A DNA stretch of 10,000 nt from Apostichopus japonicus (taxonomy: Eukaryota; Echinodermata; Holothuroidea; Aspidochirotida; Stichopodidae), in NCBI RefSeq assembly GCF_037975245.1, contig NC_092566.1, forward strand, positions 14,190,001-14,200,000, read 5' to 3'. Every line of letters begins with the position of its first letter. The first letter of the stretch is position 1. Below are positions 1 to 7,352 of the stretch, one piece after another. Under the pieces are notes generated by a model that worked only from the letters and a program-made list of their open reading frames with translations, did not search any database and was not told the DNA's origin. A program made the position numbers and the translations under genes.

Positions 1-527
1 TCCAAAAAACTTTTTTTTAAAATTTCGGGTATTATTTTGGGAAAATTGCCCCTGTCAATCTTGTTTCAGGCGCAACGTTAGAATGTTCGAGAGCTCTGTT
101 ATATTATTCGATGAAGAAAATGGCCTCATGCAGGCTATTATAGGCCTATACACATGCAATACACAATTACACATAGTTACATTCCTAGGTACCGATTGCT
201 AGGGCATCCAGGTGAAACGTGTATTAAGCATTACCCTGGTTACATGAGATTCTCAGCTGTTCGAGGGAACATGTACGTGTGTAGGCCTACTATAGGGCCT
301 ATATGAATACTATGAGGGTGCATATATGTACTATATCAATACCGTGGGCGCAAAAATACATTTTGTTGTTATAGGGCCAATGAAGCCTACAGTCAACTAT
401 TTTTGCTTTATAAAGACACTTTATTTGAAAAGATCGCACTGCGTTTATGGTAGGCGAGAAATGAAGCTAAAAAAGAGCCGTACATTAACGAAGATGCATA
501 AATGTAGGCATGAAAATATTCTTATCC
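1..527. other. Non-coding stretch with TAGGCCTA octamers
   Basis: I see no gene here. The stretch is AT-rich with two perfect or near-perfect TAGGCCTA palindromes (141-148 and 282-289, the latter followed by a TAGGGCCTATA variant). A plus-strand open frame starts at 326 and runs into the repeat debris to the right, but it has no recognisable domain and crosses two G-tracts, so I do not treat it as a gene. Confidence 0.5.
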
Positions 528-650
528 CTGGCATTTGGTGGGGGGGGGGGGATATGGTGCATTGCATCCCCTCCACTCTTTTTCATGGGGGGATATATCC
601 CCCCTCCACCCAGGATCGCCGCCCATGGCCATATGTGATCCATTTTTCGA
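528..650. repeat. G-rich interspersed repeat fragment with 18-bp palindrome
   Basis: The block opens with a G12 run (540-551) and contains a perfect 18-bp palindrome at 587-604 (GGGGGGATATATCCCCCC). It ends in a CCACCCAGGATCGCC-type tail at 605-620, which resembles the 'CCAGGATC / CCTGGATAC' ends of the other G-rich repeats in this window. It is most simply an end fragment of a dispersed non-autonomous element. No second full copy lies in the window, so the boundaries are approximate. Confidence 0.45.
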
Positions 651-837
651 CCTTAATAATAAGCAATATTTCCAGTAAATATGGACACAAAATGCACAAT
701 TTAGTATGGCTGGCATGTCATTTAGTGTTTATAGTGATAATACAAACACAATTACCATCTATGTTTCTAAAACTATTATGCCGCCGAACTTCGCCAGAAC
801 CTTTTTTTGGCAAACAAAAAATAAAGCATACGGGAGC

Positions 838-966
838 GGGGGGGGGGGGGTTGAGCGATCACCGACATCTCACATAAAGGTCGTCATAAATTTTTTTTTT
901 TTTTTTTTTTTTTTTTGCTAAACTTTTTTTTTTTTTGGTGACGGCCAATAGGGGGGGGGGGGGGGG
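838..966. repeat. Cluster of homopolymer tracts
   Basis: G13 (838-850), T26 (891-916), T13 (924-936) and G16 (951-966) lie within 130 bp, separated by short unique spacers. The T tracts lead directly into the fold-back element at 951-1003. Runs this long are prone to length error in sequencing, so the exact counts should not be trusted. Short open frames across this block on either strand are low-complexity artefacts. Confidence 0.8.
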
Positions 967-1003
967 CGCGCGCCTGTTGCGCCCCCCTGGATACGCCGAA
1001 TAA
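951..1003. mobile_element. Fold-back element remnant ending CCTGGATACGC
   Basis: A G16 run followed by CGCGC can pair with the GCGCCCCCC that follows about 10 bases later, giving a G/C-rich hairpin. The right side ends in CCTGGATACGCCG (987-999). The reverse complement of that end (GCGTATCCAGG) occurs at 3453-3463, and the same end occurs at 6146-6156. This suggests the terminus of a dispersed element whose two ends are joined with almost no interior. Whether it was mobilised as a fold-back unit or collapsed by deletion cannot be told from one copy. Confidence 0.45.
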
Positions 1004-1912
1004 CTGTAAGGATTAACAACGTATTTGATAGTTTTGTGTTTCATATATGATTTTAAAATTAAGAAATCGTCCTACACGGAGAACTTAGGTTTCATCATTG
1101 ATGAAGATCACTATTGGAACCATCAAGTCAACGATTTACGTAAATCATTATTTAAGTATATCAGCGTGTTTTATCATATTAGATACACCGTTTTCACCTG
1201 ATATTACTAACCCTTAATATACTATTCCATTTTGCATTCCAGCATATACTATGCAAGGAAATTATATGGTTCAGCGATGGTATACAGCGTCGGTCCCTGC
1301 AGACTACACACAATATTTTTACTTAAATCATTATTGAAAAAACACCCAAAATCTTCAGCTGTTTAATGAATACAAATTGCTTATGTCAGCAGATATGCAT
1401 TACCACTCGATGGAGAATATAACATATACTTACTGCAACAACATTCTTCCAACATTGACGAAAATTCACCTAGAACTCTCACTCCACAGTAGGAAAATGT
1501 TCCAACCATGGAGGGTCATGTGACTGTCGTGGTCTTCAGATACGGCGGTCACGGCTACGACTATGTGACGTGGTAGTTATGAGATCATGACTTTAGTTGT
1601 TATAGAATATACATTCAAGGAGTACTATAAGAGTTGAGTGCTACAAGGGAGTACGTCACATGACAATGCGTGGTTGGTGGTTGGTACGGTGAATAAAGTG
1701 GCATGAGGACGCTGGAGAAGGTTGCGTTGAAAAATGTTCCCGCAAATTGAATTTGGTCTCAACTTGTAAAAAGTCATCCTGTTTGAACTAGTTGTGAAAG
1801 GGACCCTGCATTTTTGTTTAAAGCATTGGCAACCGGATATCCGTTCCCAGCTCGCTCAAGATTCCAATCACTGTTGCAATTGGATAAATTGTATCTCGGC
1901 TTTGATTTCTCT
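1004..1912. other. Non-coding stretch, downstream flank of the sialyltransferase gene
   Basis: I see no gene in this roughly 900 bp. It lies downstream of the minus-strand stop codon at 1917-1919, so part of it may be 3' UTR if the nearest poly(A) signal is not used. It has a somewhat GC-richer patch at 1500-1740 with two copies of the symmetrical 10-mer GTCATGTGAC, on opposite strands, at 1515-1524 and 1655-1664. No open frame of useful length or recognisable sequence occurs. Confidence 0.5.
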
Positions 1913-1918
1913 TTTATT
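1913..1918 (-). terminator. Candidate AATAAA poly(A) signal overlapping the stop codon
   Basis: On the minus strand the last codons read GAC TAA with an AATAAA hexamer overlapping the TAA stop (1918 down to 1913). If used, the 3' UTR would be only about 10-30 nt. The next candidate hexamers on this strand are hundreds of bases away. Hexamers occur by chance in AT-rich DNA, and this call is only positional. Confidence 0.2.
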
Positions 1919-2158
1919 AGTCACATTTACCATAATGTAGCTTAATTATTCCAAAAGTATGAAGTTGTAAAAGGATAGAGAATTCCTTAATCATTGTATG
2001 AGGAGACTTCTCTGTTGTACCGGGAAAGGAGATATTATCGAAGTAGTGGTAATTTATATTGCGAGGACCATCCTTCTGAAAGATCGACTTGAACGGCCAA
2101 AATCCATACAAATGTACTTCATTGCATCGACTAAGAGCATCACTAGCGTAATAGAAAC
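1917..2158 (-). CDS. ST8SIA-like: Terminal coding exon of an ST8Sia-type alpha-2,8-sialyltransferase
   Basis: This exon encodes the last 79 residues, plus two bases of a glycine codon shared with the previous exon. ST8Sia enzymes are type II Golgi membrane proteins that transfer sialic acid from CMP-Neu5Ac onto a terminal sialic acid of glycoproteins or gangliosides. Numbering from the first full codon, the exon shows the second half of motif S: a cysteine at 11 and LYGFWPF at 16-22, a signature of the ST8Sia branch rather than ST3Gal or ST6Gal. It then shows motif III as HYFD (37-40), motif VS as H53-x4-E58 with the expected catalytic histidine, and the near-terminal GKC cysteine at 78. An N-glycosylation sequon NIS lies at 41-43. 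The acceptor is TTTAG (AG at 2160-2159) after a T-rich stretch, and the stop is TAA at 1919-1917. The frame is intact and no key residue is missing. The exact ST8Sia subtype cannot be assigned. Confidence 0.9.
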
Positions 2159-2381
2159 CTAAATATTGAATGAATAGGAAAAATGAAGATCATATAAATA
2201 TAAAGTTAAGTAATTAGCAGTAAAGAGATAGAATCAGATTATGGTTTAAACACACAAAGACTACAATTAACTGATGGAAGGGGATCCGTGGGTAGTGGGA
2301 AGGGGGGGGCATGATACTTGATGCCGATAATGTAGAATTATTTGTGGGATGGGGTGGGTGCAAGGCTACAGAGCTGCTTAC
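2159..2381 (-). other. Phase-1 intron between the two sialyltransferase exons
   Basis: The 223-bp intron begins GTAAGC directly after CTACAG and ends TTTAG after a pyrimidine-rich stretch. Splicing joins G from the upstream exon with GT from the downstream exon to make a glycine codon, restoring LSTG-FYY in frame. This is the LSTG element expected inside motif S. Reading through the donor gives a stop after a short unrelated tail, which supports the splice. Confidence 0.88.
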
Positions 2382-2617
2382 CTGTAGACAGACGACCTCC
2401 GTATCCTCGTTTACTCCAGAAGCCATTAAAGTATTTGTAGTGGTCCGGATGTCCTAGGACGAAACTGTTTTCTGTAATGTTGTAAGCGTCCATTGCTTTC
2501 CTACATATTTTCACATTAGCCTCAAAACTTAAGCAGGCTCCCCACAAGTAACCATGGTACTGTTTCATATCTGTTAAAAACTTCCCGATGTGTGTATTGT
2601 TAGATAAGCCGTGATAT
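2382..2617 (-). CDS. ST8SIA-like: Internal coding exon of the same ST8Sia-type sialyltransferase (region before and into motif S)
   Basis: This 236-bp exon is bounded by a good acceptor (TTTTTTGTGTATCACTTACAG, with AG at 2619-2618) and a good donor (CAG|GTAAGC, with GT at 2381-2380). It starts with the last base of one codon and ends with the first base of another (phase 2 in, phase 1 out) and encodes 78 full residues. The last 30 or so form the first half of motif S, with GHP at 55-57 and RLST at 75-78 running into the shared glycine. The first part matches in position the variable linker between motifs L and S. Sequons NNT (6-8) and NIT (46-48) suit a lumenal Golgi domain. The reading frame is clean. 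A methionine lies just upstream of the acceptor, but a start there would remove motif L, so an internal exon is the better reading. The motif S identity rests mainly on the in-frame join to the downstream exon. Confidence 0.85.
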
Positions 2618-3449
2618 CTGTAAGTGATACACAAAAAACAGGGAAGAATAAAACGCCTGCAACGTTATACATAACTCGTTAATTAGAACAAAGAATTGAT
2701 ATGTTATTAAAATATCGTCCATGGTAATCCCATTTGTTCATTATTTCGTTTAATATACGTTTGAAATAGCCTTGTAAGTGTCAACTTCCTTGTTTGGTTT
2801 CTGCTAATACAACACGAACCTTTTCCATTTCGTGATCTTTAATAAAATAAAGCTATATGAAATTATAATAATTCAATATTTCAAGTTACGATCTACATGT
2901 TTGACAAAACTAGGCAGCTGATATATTTAATATAACATTTGTTTTTGCGCTTGAAGGTCCCTCGGGGTGCCCGTCGATGGCTTCTTTGAACTACTTGTAT
3001 ACTTCTCAGCTCTCCGGAGAGGACAAGTGTTTCTCACGCCAATTTCTACTGTATTATATTGTTTTGGCTCTCTGTTACAAAGCTACATTTATGTCAACAT
3101 ATAAGTCAAGTTTACAATGACGCGTGAAGTAATATTACTATCTTAGGACACTTGTATATTGGCGCATGCTTAGCAGCCGACGTTAAAGATAATAGCTCCC
3201 ATTGGTTAGTTTTAGCAGTGAGGTCACCACCTTGCATGCTTACGTTAATTATTCATTAGTTTACCTTCCATACTGTCATACCGTTACTGTGTAGAAGCAC
3301 CGTGAACACGTGTTTAGGCCTAGAACCGTCCGGCTACTCTGCGCTAGCCCAGGACTTACGTATCTGTCTCTGAGGTGATCACTTCGAAGCACCAGTAATG
3401 TTTAACATAATATTTTTAGCTTAACATCGAATTTCATTATATATTTTCC
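2618..3449. other. Probable intron or 5' flank of the sialyltransferase gene
   Basis: This stretch precedes the 2382-2617 exon on the minus strand, so at least its left part should be intron. I looked for a motif L exon (VGNSG followed by ID..D-type spacing) on the minus strand and did not find one. A 50-codon patch is open on both strands around 2955-3082 but matches nothing I know. One TAGGCCTA octamer lies at 3315-3322. Confidence 0.5.
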
Positions 3450-3592
3450 AGGCGCGTATCCAGGATTTTCTAACCCGGGGGGCGCAAATTACTATCTAAG
3501 CGGAGCGCCACCATCGGTTGGCGTGCAGCGTACAAGAAAATTTCTGGTTTTGATACCCCCTCAGATCACCGGAAATGGCACTTCTCGGGCTT
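3450..3592. repeat. Dispersed repeat, copy A (with GCGTATCCAGG end and shared core)
   Basis: The copy opens with GGCGCGTATCCAGG (3451-3464) and TAACCCGGGGGGCGC (3471-3485). It then carries the core that also occurs in copies B and C: ACTATCTAAGCGGAGCG at 3491, CCATCGGTTGGCG, GCGTACAAGAA, and GGAAATGGCACTTCT at 3571. Similarity to the other copies fades after about 3592, though related element DNA may continue to about 3950. The minus-strand frame here (LYAxRQ..VALRLDS-like in copy B) is repeat-derived and not a host gene. Confidence 0.75.
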
Positions 3593-3957
3593 GAAAATGA
3601 CCATCCAGATGTACACTTTTGCCTGAGAACCAAGAATTTCCCAATAGTTTTTTCCCCATCCATAACCTTTTTGAAGATTTTCACCAGTCACACATCATGT
3701 TAGACCTCATCGCATCTCCTGTGGATCATTGCTCTTTGTAGGTGATTCTACGTCGCGGCCCACAATACCCGACAGCCTCAGGTTATAAGCCCATTTTTTG
3801 TTCAGAATTTCAAAATTCACATTTCTCGTGATTAAACTCACTTCAAAACATACCCATAATGTTGCAAGAAATTTCATCTATGGACAACCAATATAGAAAA
3901 ACCTCCTTGAACCCCTAACAGACTGGTCAAAATTGCACGAGTAGAGGGAAGTATGAT
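3593..3957. other. Stretch between repeat copies A and B
   Basis: I see no gene. The sequence may be the interior of a longer element that begins at 3450, because it lies between two same-orientation core copies. Nothing else in the window matches it, so that is only a guess. Confidence 0.35.
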
Positions 3958-4146
3958 CATAGGCGTACGGGACCATTTCAGTTGGGGGGGGCAGAAACTT
4001 TTGTGCCCGAAAGTTCCCATGACACTATCTAAGCGGAGCGCCACCATCGGTTGGCGCGTAGCGTACAAGAATTTTTTTGGCAAAAGATGCCTCTCAGATT
4101 GCCGGAAATGGCACTTCTGAGGCCTTGCAAGTTGCATCTAAACATT
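3958..4146. repeat. Dispersed repeat, copy B
   Basis: The copy opens with AGGCGTACGGGACC (3961 on) and a G8 run. The shared core follows: ACTATCTAAGCGGAGCG from 4024, CCATCGGTTGGCGCG, GCGTACAAGAA, and GGAAATGGCACTTCTGAGG. The tail CCTTGCAAGTTGCATCTAA (4123-4141) is shared with copy C. Copy B is closest to copy A across the core and to copy C across the tail, so B links the three as one family. An 87-codon minus-strand frame runs across it, but it is the reverse reading of the repeat. Confidence 0.75.
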
Positions 4147-4616
4147 CTTTACTTTATAATTTCACATCTTAGAAATTGACACTCCCCCAAAAATTTAGTA
4201 AATTAGAAGAAGAAAAAATGGTAACATCACTTTGAAGGGGAAAATAGGACAGTACATTTTTTAAGCTCCTATTTAGTTACCGATATTTATTATTTAACAC
4301 AGTACTCAGCTACTTCCAGAAAAACATACATTGTTCAATTGTAGGCGGGATAATATCGCTGTGTCGGGTGAGACTGCAATTTGTCTCACCAAAAAAAAAT
4401 ATAAAAAATAACAAAGAATATGGTAAACCTGTACTTCTAGGCTTGTAGGCACTACCCCCCACCCCCCACCATCCATGAACAAGAAAACGTTTCTTATATA
4501 TACACTCATGTCGGGGATGTCCAGGTATACAGTTGACTACTTAGAAAAAGTTTTGGATGATAGTGCAAAAAGCGTGGTAGCCCAGATGAGCTGAGCTTAC
4601 GGTGGTGTTACACGGA
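4147..4616. other. Non-coding AT-rich stretch
   Basis: I see no gene. A C-rich run (4454-4471) separates AT-rich flanks. A 67-codon minus-strand frame at 4306-4509 crosses this run and has no recognisable features. Confidence 0.45.
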
Positions 4617-4930
4617 AATATTCGGGCAACATGATGCTAATTAAGAAAATTGTTAGGCCTATATTAATATTAATGTCAAAAAACAAATAACATAAATGCT
4701 CTCCACAGAATTTTCAGGCAAAATTTGAAAAAGATTCGGGCAAGCTACAGCATATTTATATATTCATATATATATTTTTTCTCCTCTTAGGCTGCCCGAA
4801 TTTTTCAGGACTTCTGCCCGAATTTCTTGTCCTCTGGAAATTTGAGGGGGGGGGGTGGGGGTGGGGCTAACGAAATATTTCTTTCTGAAAATTCGGGCAA
4901 TATACTGAGAATTTTTCGGGCACCGATACT
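4617..4930. repeat. Cluster of TTCGGGCA repeats with inverted repeat around a G-tract
   Basis: The 8-mer TTCGGGCA or its complement TGCCCGAA occurs six times: 4621, 4735, 4793 (complement), 4815 (complement), 4892 and 4915. The two complement copies at 4793-4824 and the two forward copies at 4891-4922 form roughly 32-bp inverted arms with the same inner spacing. They flank a G10-T-G5-T-G4 tract at about 4846-4866. This looks like a short fold-back or MITE-like unit. No coding frame of note lies within it. Confidence 0.65.
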
Positions 4931-5401
4931 GAAAGAAAAATACAATTGCAATGATGTAGCTAAAGGAAATGATTAGTTTAAAAAATTTCTCCTTGGTAAT
5001 TAAAATAAAGTTTTAAGCTTGGCCGACTAATTCGCCATTACTAATGTAAAAGAGAGTTTTGACATAATTGGACCTCTATGCTTTTTCTCAATCTACATAG
5101 GACAAAACGTTGTTTATATGAGCATCCCGCGGTGTACTGCGCAACTTTCAGTGACCGTACGGTACATGATGGCATGCGATGTTATAACCGATGCTTGCTT
5201 ATATGATATTGACATTAACAATGTTGATTATGTTGAGATGTTGGTTATATTTTTCGGGGAAGTCGTTACAGCTCCCCAAATCAAATTGGGCTCCTTCGCC
5301 TTTCACTACACACAGACAGTTTTGAGGCTGTTAATCCAGGAACGCCATTTTCATGCTCACTGATATGATGTGATATCTGCTGTTTACTTTACAAATTCGA
5401 A
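4931..5401. other. Non-coding stretch with a small unassigned open frame
   Basis: I see no supported gene. An 81-codon plus-strand frame runs from ATG at 5118 to a stop near 5363. Its composition is less AT-biased than the surroundings, but it has no motif, membrane segment or splice context that I recognise. It is within the length expected by chance in a window this size. Confidence 0.4.
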
Positions 5402-5580
5402 CAGGTGCGTAGCGAATAATTTGTCAAGGGAGGGACGACGCCTGTTGGCAAACTATCTAAGCGTAGCGCAACCATGAGTTGGCGCGAAGCGTACAAGAAA
5501 ATTTTGCTCGAAAATGCCTCCGAGATCGCTGGAAATGACAGTTCCCATACCTTGTAAGTTGCATCTAAGCATTTTCTATT
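5402..5580. repeat. Dispersed repeat, copy C
   Basis: The shared core begins at 5452 (ACTATCTAAGCGTAGCGC), continues with GTTGGCGCG and GCGTACAAGAAAATTT, and has the tail CCTTGTAAGTTGCATCTAAGC (5550-5570) also found in copy B. It is more diverged than A and B (for example CCATGAGTTGG for CCATCGGTTGG), so it is probably an older insertion. It lies in the same orientation as A and B. Confidence 0.75.
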
Positions 5581-5973
5581 TCGAATTGACTAGCGATATC
5601 ATAAAAAAAAATATGCTCGGGGGGGGGGGGCGGTCGCCCCATTCCCGAAATGCGTCATGTTCCCCGACGACTCGGTGGAGTTCGAGACCAGCCATAGTTG
5701 GTTTCATAGCACAATTGTTTAAGGCGTCCATACACACACACGCGCTATGGTAGACCATATATAGTATATATATAGATACATTAGTGAGAGAGGAAAGATG
5801 GAAACGTCAAAAATGGAGTTGTCGGTGTAAGGGGTAGGGTGAGGCGTACGCCCCTTCCGAAATCCTCGATCCGTCACTGGCTACCCGACCATGTGTATAT
5901 AATACTAGGTTCAGCGCTGTAATGATGTCACTGTTCCTCTTTCTCTTCCCGGTGTCTTGGCGTTTATCTTGTA
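5581..5973. other. Repeat debris without a gene
   Basis: This holds a G12 run (5619-5630), a short CA/CG run (about 5731-5745), and an AT dinucleotide patch at 5757-5775. A GC-rich piece at 5820-5885 contains the palindrome GGCGTACGCC and ends ATCCTCGATCCGTCACTGG, which looks like the end of another dispersed element. A 17-mer at 5677-5693 (GGAGTTCGAGACCAGCC) contains a B-box-like GTTCGAGACC. Confidence 0.45.
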
Positions 5974-6113
5974 CTCCCTCCTTTTCTCCTTTTTCTCTCC
6001 TTCTTCTTTATCTTTTCCCTTCCTTCCTCTCCTCCTCCTCTTTTTTCCCCTCTTTCTTCCTTTTCCCCCTCTTTTTTCCTTTTTCCTTCTTTTTTTTCTC
6101 TCCTCTTTTTCTT
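5974..6113 (+). repeat. 140-bp polypyrimidine tract
   Basis: The plus strand is C or T at all but one position (A at 6010); 6011-6113 is an unbroken 103-nt pyrimidine run of irregular T- and C-runs. Two long serine/phenylalanine/leucine-rich frames across it are composition artefacts. The tract abuts the fold-back element at 6114-6160, the same arrangement as the T-tracts before the element at 951-1003. Confidence 0.9.
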
Positions 6114-6160
6114 ACCCGGGGGGCGCGCCCCCAACGCCCCCCCCCCTGGATACGCACCTG
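6114..6160. mobile_element. Fold-back element remnant ending CCTGGATACGC
   Basis: The left part ACCCGGGGGGCGCG matches repeat copy A (3473-3485). The right part, a C10 run then CCTGGATACGC, is the reverse complement of the copy A start and the same as 987-997. Only a few bases separate the G6 and C-rich arms, so the ends of the element are joined with no interior. Confidence 0.5.
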
Positions 6161-7004
6161 ATTTTCATCGCAAGTCAATCAAGTAAAGAATCATCAGAGG
6201 AATCAAGAAAAGTTTTGTCTTATTCTTAGTTTATAGGAACGTCCCTATCTCTCTCTGATCTCAGCTGCCGAGGGAACATTTTACTAAATTATGTTATTCT
6301 ATAGCCTATCACCATTTACCCAACGTGAATTCCTGACTGAGCTAGCCGGCCACACAACACAAGTATAATTGATCAAACTAAGAAGTAGCCTATTTTTTGC
6401 TTTTTACAACAAGTATAAGAGCCAGTGAACACAACTAGTGATTCTATGACAATCGAGTTGTTTTGTATACATGTAGGCCTTAAGTGTTTCTCTACAAATT
6501 AAACATAACTAGAAAGCTATTGAATTTCATTGTGATTTCAGAGAATTGGAAAGTACTGCAGGTTGATAATGTACAAAATGTCATTCAACCGTGTAGCATC
6601 AGAAACTAAACTAATTATGGTGAAGACAGCCCAAATTTCATCTTCAACTTTTGATAGCTTCCCGAGAGACTGATAGCTAACACAACTGCAACGATAAACC
6701 TTTTTCTTTACATATTACACTTTCTTAGAAAACTGCATTTTAAAAATACAGTGCCACTTGCGCCGCAAAGAGATTACTAAAAACGTGCAAAACTCAACAT
6801 GTAGGCCTATTAATGTTTTACTATGTAATAAACCATACGGCATATTGAAGCGTTAACGTCTGAATCACATGCACGTCAGCCTTGAAGATATGATGATATA
6901 CGTGGATAACAGACACAATTTTGATTCCATATCTATCACATCTGCTTATTTCGTAATAAAGACAGTATACATGATATACAAACAGAACTTAGGCATCCTG
7001 GCGC
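6161..7004. other. Non-coding AT-rich stretch
   Basis: I see no gene. It holds one perfect TAGGCCTA octamer (6802-6809) and one near copy (6474-6481). A 62-codon plus-strand frame from 6869 runs into the tandem duplication that follows and has no recognisable features. Confidence 0.5.
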
Positions 7005-7178
7005 ATGACGCAAATGTACTGCCACGTGTTGAAATCAGTAAAAGATCATACAAGTAAAACGTGATTTTACTTCCTTAACAGAGTATACTAAATCATTTAC
7101 GAACCTATTTTTCAAATATGGATGGGTTAAATGGAGTCATAATGTTTTCATTTCCTGCGTCGGCGGCAAAAGGTTTCA
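7005..7178. repeat. 174-bp tandem duplication, unit 1
   Basis: Unit 1 begins near ATGACGCAAATG and includes TGCCACGTGTTGAAATCA (with a CACGTG E-box), ACGTGATTTTACTTCC, ATATGGATGGGTTAAATG and TTTCCTGCGTCGGCGGC. Each of these recurs in the same order 174 bp later. The spacing is constant across the unit, with small compensating indels. No open frame is conserved between the units. Confidence 0.85.
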
Positions 7179-7352
7179 ATGACGGAAATGTACTGCCACG
7201 TGTTGAAATCATTAAAAGATACTTCCATTGAAACGTGATTTTACTTCCTTAACAGAGTACTAAATAATTTACAAACCTTTTTCCAAATATGGATGGGTTA
7301 AATGAAGTGATATTGCTTTCATTTCCTGCGTCGGCGGCAAAAGGTTTCAATG
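7179..7352. repeat. 174-bp tandem duplication, unit 2
   Basis: Second unit in direct orientation, adjacent to unit 1, carrying the same landmarks. The copies differ at perhaps one site in ten by eye. The left third (after GAAATCA) and the middle (ATTTACRAACC) are most diverged. The 3' part (TTTCATTTCCTGCGTCGGCGGCAAAAGG) is almost identical. The duplication ends within GGTTTCAATG. Confidence 0.85.

Noticed and set aside
326-877. 183-codon plus-strand open frame
   Set aside because: It runs through a G12 tract, an 18-bp palindrome and a G13 tract belonging to repeat debris, and has no recognisable domain.
706-1044. Short frames on both strands across T and G tracts
   Set aside because: They are poly-Phe, poly-Gly, poly-Lys or poly-Pro artefacts of homopolymers.
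2214-2426. 70-codon minus-strand frame overlapping the sialyltransferase exon
   Set aside because: It is an out-of-frame reading across the exon end and intron; the splice sites and motifs support the other frame.
2927-3104. Roughly 50-codon patch open on both strands (minus 2927-3082, plus 2955-3104)
   Set aside because: Too short, no recognisable sequence, and no clear splice sites. The minus reading contains a PSTG string like motif S, but without the surrounding residues.
3354-3420. Good-looking minus-strand donor (ATACGTAAGT) near 3354
   Set aside because: The open frame before it is under 20 codons, with no acceptor and no sialyltransferase-like residues.
3496-4137. Two minus-strand frames of 62 and 87 codons
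   Set aside because: They are reverse readings of repeat copies A and B and share the same repeat-derived peptide.
4306-4509. 67-codon minus-strand frame
   Set aside because: It crosses a C/G tract and has no motif or supporting context.
5118-5363. 81-codon plus-strand frame
   Set aside because: Nothing recognisable and no splice or transcript signals; its length is within chance expectation.
5922-6229. 79- and 90-codon plus-strand frames
   Set aside because: They are composed of the polypyrimidine tract (Ser/Phe/Leu/Pro) and the fold-back element.
6869-7057. 62-codon plus-strand frame
   Set aside because: It enters the tandem duplication and the frame is not kept in the second unit.
7005-7352. 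CRISPR-like array
   Set aside because: Only two long, adjacent, diverged units without spacers; this is a plain tandem duplication in eukaryotic DNA.
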